A stretch of DNA of 64,000 bases from Bradyrhizobium murdochi. Lineage in GTDB: Bacteria; Pseudomonadota; Alphaproteobacteria; Rhizobiales; Xanthobacteraceae. Shown here piece after piece: positions 61,963 through 64,000 of the stretch. The stretch is taken from the NCBI RefSeq assembly GCF_000472965.1, contig NZ_AXAU01000003.1, positions 62,269 to 126,268 of the forward strand, read 5' to 3'. The stretch's first letter is position 1. The number at the start of each line of letters is the position of its first letter. The notes under the pieces were generated by a model. That model was given only the letters and a program-made list of their open reading frames with translations, was not told the DNA's origin and did no database searches. A program made the translations under genes and the position numbers.

Positions 61963-62682
61963 CTATCGCTCTTCGCTTGCACTCTTCAACGCGGCGATCA
62001 GGTCGTCGATCTCCATGCGCTTGCGGAAATCGGGATCGACGAAGCGGGCCTTTACCAATCCATCGCGGCCGACCACGAAGGTAGCCGGGATCGGCAGCAT
62101 CCAGCCGTCATTGCCCTGAAAACTCGCCATATCCTGATACGAAAGCAGCCGCTGGATTTCGGTGCCGAGCCAGATCGCGAGGTTGAGCGACAGCGCGTAG
62201 CCGTTGTCGAGATCGGTCAGCACCGGGAACGGCGCTGCGGCCTCGGATTTGAATTTCTCGGCATAGGCCTGCGTCTCCGGCATGATCGCAACTGTCTGCG
62301 CGCCCAATGCCCTGATCCGGTCCTGGGCCTGGATCACCGCCCTCACGTTTAGCCGGCAGTAAGGGCACCAATGGCCGCGATAGAACATCACGGCGACCGG
62401 CCCCTGATCGAGGAGCGATTTCAGGCTGACCAGCCGGCCGGTCTCGTCCGGCAACAGGAACGGCGGCATCACCTCGCCTGGCCTCGGCGCGTTTTCGCCG
62501 CCGCCGTTCTCATTGAGCCGCGCCACCAGCCGGTCGACCGCTTCGCCATAGGCCGGAAAGATCTCCCGCCCCGCCGCAGCGTAGGCCTCGAGCTGCTCGC
62601 GCAAGGTACCCTCCATGTCGCGGCATTGCTGGAACGCATCCTTGAGGCGTTCGGCGTTGGCTGGCGATAGCGTTGTCGTCAT
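61963..62682 (-). CDS. Peroxiredoxin-like (AhpC/TSA) protein
   Basis: A 239-aa thioredoxin-fold protein. An N-terminal helical segment (residues 1-65) precedes the AhpC/TSA core (PPFLLPDETGRLVSLKSLLD). The active site is YRGHWCPYCRLNV, with Cys106 and Cys109 in a C-x2-C pair. This differs from classic peroxiredoxins, which have a T-x2-C motif. It is more like the PRX-like bacterial proteins with a thioredoxin-type pair. ATG 62682 is preferred because GGAG lies 6 bases before it. Substrate unknown. Confidence 0.85.
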   Translation of the reverse strand: MTTTLSPANAERLKDAFQQCRDMEGTLREQLEAYAAAGREIFPAYGEAVDRLVARLNENGGGENAPRPGEVMPPFLLPDETGRLVSLKSLLDQGPVAVMFYRGHWCPYCRLNVRAVIQAQDRIRALGAQTVAIMPETQAYAEKFKSEAAAPFPVLTDLDNGYALSLNLAIWLGTEIQRLLSYQDMASFQGNDGWMLPIPATFVVGRDGLVKARFVDPDFRKRMEIDDLIAALKSASEER

Positions 62683-62761
62683 GGCTTGCTCCGGCATATC
62701 CGTATTATTTTCCGGCTCGGGCCGCCCCGCAAGGGCAGCCCGAACCTGGAGTGCTCCCGCG

Positions 62762-63046
62762 TCAGGGCAGATAGAAATTGCCGGTCGGGTCAAGCATGCC
62801 CGAGGTCGAATAGAGCTGGCCCTTGTCCATGAAGAACACGGTGTTAGCAGGCACCTTTTTGGCGTTCTTCATCATTGCGTCGTGATTCTTGGGCGTCGCC
62901 GCCATTGCCATCGCCGACATCTTGCCGGGGCCGGCATACATGTAGGCCATGCCCGGATTGAATTCCCAGGGGACTTGCGAGAAGGCGGTCGTTGCGACGG
63001 CGGCAAAGGCCGCGGCGGCAATCAGGGTCTTGGAAAGGGTGGTCAT
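62762..63046 (-). CDS. Small secreted protein of unknown function
   Basis: A 94-aa protein with a Sec signal peptide (MTTLSKTLIAAAAFAAVATT, cleaved near AFSQ). The mature part is Met-rich (FNPGMAYMYAGPGKMSAMAM) and ends NFYLP. GAGGAA stands 5 bases upstream of the ATG. The Met/His pattern could suggest copper or other metal contact, but no family is recognised. It is divergent from the DUF302 gene, which is also secreted. Confidence 0.72.
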   Translation of the reverse strand: MTTLSKTLIAAAAFAAVATTAFSQVPWEFNPGMAYMYAGPGKMSAMAMAATPKNHDAMMKNAKKVPANTVFFMDKGQLYSTSGMLDPTGNFYLP

Positions 63047-63248
63047 GGGAAATTCCTCAAGATTGACATCGCGCCCGCCAATCGGACGCTGGCCCATCAG
63101 AGGATGGACTTCCCTTGATTTGAAATGCCGTTGCACAATCGGTTCGATAGCCATGGCGTATTGAGGGGCACCGATAGTCCGCCGCTATCGACTTGAGAGC
63201 GGATGCGCATTTCATATCGGCCCGCCGAACGTTCATCCTGTCCTCGAA

Positions 63249-63278
63249 GGCATGCGGAGGGCATGCGGAGGGCATGCG
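63249..63278. repeat. Tandem repeat of an 11-bp unit
   Basis: GGCATGCGGAG occurs twice in full and once truncated (8 bases), directly upstream of the DUF302 gene Shine-Dalgarno. Short, possibly of no function. Confidence 0.8.
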
Positions 63279-63298
63279 CCACCGACAGGAGGTTTTCC

Positions 63299-63790
63299 AT
63301 GACAAGCCATCTGACGAACCGCTTTGCAAATTTCTTTGCCACACTGCTGCTGGCGGTGCTCGTGCTTTCCGTCGTCTCGGCAGCACGGGCGGACAGCGAC
63401 GATGGCATCGTTCGTGTCAAGAGCGCGGTGCCGATGCCGGAGGCGATCAGCCGCATCAAGGCCGATATCGCAGCCAAGGGCATCAAATTCTTCAGCGAGA
63501 TCGACCAGTCGAAACTCGCGGCCGACGCCGGCACCAAGCTGCGTCCCTCGACGCTATTGGTGTTCGGCAATCCGCCGCTCGGGACGCAGTTCATCACCTC
63601 GAATCCGAACGCCGGGCTTGACTGGCCGGTCCGGCTATTGCTGACGCAGGATGACAGTGGCGATGTCTGGGCAGTCTGGACCGATTTCGGATGGATCGCC
63701 AGGCGTCACAACATCAGAGACCGTGTGGCGCAGTTCGAGATGGCGACCAAGGTGGTGGGCTCGATCACTTCGACCATCACAACCAAGTAA
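63299..63790 (+). CDS. Secreted DUF302-family protein
   Basis: A 163-aa protein with a signal peptide (FFATLLLAVLVLSVVSAARA, cleavage before DSDDG). The DUF302 core is visible as VPMPEAISRIKADIAAKGIK and LVFGNPPLGTQFITSNP, followed by LLLTQDDSGDVWAVWTD. AGGAGG stands 6 bases upstream of the ATG. DUF302 proteins are small alpha/beta proteins of uncertain role, often near redox or heavy-metal genes. The next gene, a flavoprotein, starts 89 bp later. Confidence 0.85.
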   Translation: MTSHLTNRFANFFATLLLAVLVLSVVSAARADSDDGIVRVKSAVPMPEAISRIKADIAAKGIKFFSEIDQSKLAADAGTKLRPSTLLVFGNPPLGTQFITSNPNAGLDWPVRLLLTQDDSGDVWAVWTDFGWIARRHNIRDRVAQFEMATKVVGSITSTITTK

Positions 63791-63879
63791 CCGTGTCGCC
63801 CGCTTGCAGTAGGCTCATCAGGCTGCGCCGCCGGCGCGGCCTGATCGCATCCGGCGTTGCCAACAGAGGAGTTCGTTGT

Positions 63880-64000
63880 ATGACCCCGGAGAAATTTGAC
63901 GTTGTCATTCTCGGCGGCGGCAATGCCGGCATCGGTGTCACCGGACCGGTCCGGCGCGCGGGAATCTCGGTCGCGATGATAGAGGCCGATCTTCTCGGCG
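63880..64000 (+). CDS. FAD/NAD(P)-binding oxidoreductase, 3' end outside window
   Basis: Only the first 40 codons are visible: MTPEKFDVVILGGGNAGIGV, the FAD-binding glycine motif, and a later strand ending in IEADLLG, where an acidic residue after the strand binds the ribose. This suggests a mercuric/dihydrolipoamide-reductase-type flavoprotein, but the disulfide motif is cut off. GAGGAG lies 9 bases upstream of the ATG. Confidence 0.75.
   Translation, partial: MTPEKFDVVILGGGNAGIGVTGPVRRAGISVAMIEADLLG

Overview
The window looks like chromosome of a high-GC alphaproteobacterium of the Bradyrhizobium group. The basis is the codon bias, the GcrA-like regulator, the rhizobial form of the transport operons, and short intergenic repeat families (27.4-27.6 kb, 44.5 kb, 45.7 kb, 14.9 kb) of a kind I associate with this group. 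This is recognition from memory, not a database search. I saw no rRNA, tRNA, CRISPR array or insertion sequence.

Layout. 0-5 kb: the tail of a TPR/cyclase-type protein, a secreted unknown and a second BamA-like outer-membrane insertase. 4.6-7.1 kb: a compact regulatory module made of a GcrA-like gene, an ATGA-coupled 56-aa gene, a downstream unknown, a divergent LexA-type S24 repressor and a small unknown. Five copies of one 17-bp palindrome sit in the promoters of this module. 7.3-15 kb: an OpgC-like membrane acyltransferase, a frameshifted GH3 hydrolase, a DUF4173 membrane protein with a two-component system, and an aldo/keto reductase. 15-27.4 kb: an amide-use island. A minus-strand operon (urtABCDE, formamidase fmdA, fmdB, amidase amiE) is divergent from a plus-strand pair: a 1123-aa hybrid histidine kinase whose sensor half is an NCS1-type permease plus a cysteine-rich domain, and a LuxR-type response regulator. 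The kinase gene has a near-consensus sigma-54 promoter, which fits nitrogen control.

27.6-34.7 kb: a nitrate uptake and reduction operon (nrtA, nrtB, an ATPase, an FAD reductase, and nasA with a fused Bfd domain). 35-43 kb: an intradiol dioxygenase, a serine hydrolase, an HWE-family kinase, a TRAP transporter (DctPQM), a 0.9-kb gene-poor gap and an XRE regulator. 43.6-53.7 kb: an enoyl-CoA hydratase, an isopropylmalate dehydrogenase-family enzyme, a zinc alcohol dehydrogenase, a five-gene peptide-type ABC transporter and a CaiB-type CoA transferase. 53.9-58.7 kb: a divergent glycogen synthase, a patatin-like lipase, 3-hydroxybutyrate dehydrogenase, a LysR regulator and a small unknown. 59-61.3 kb: isolated nuoD and nuoB homologues around a small monooxygenase-fold gene. 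61.4-64 kb: small stress-type and secreted proteins and the start of a flavoprotein cut by the window edge.

Together, the 15-35 kb stretch takes up short amides or urea and nitrate and releases ammonium from the amides. Its transporter-like sensor kinase is the most unusual protein here. The other main leads are the repressor and operator module at 5-7 kb and the orphan nuoD-nuoB pair.
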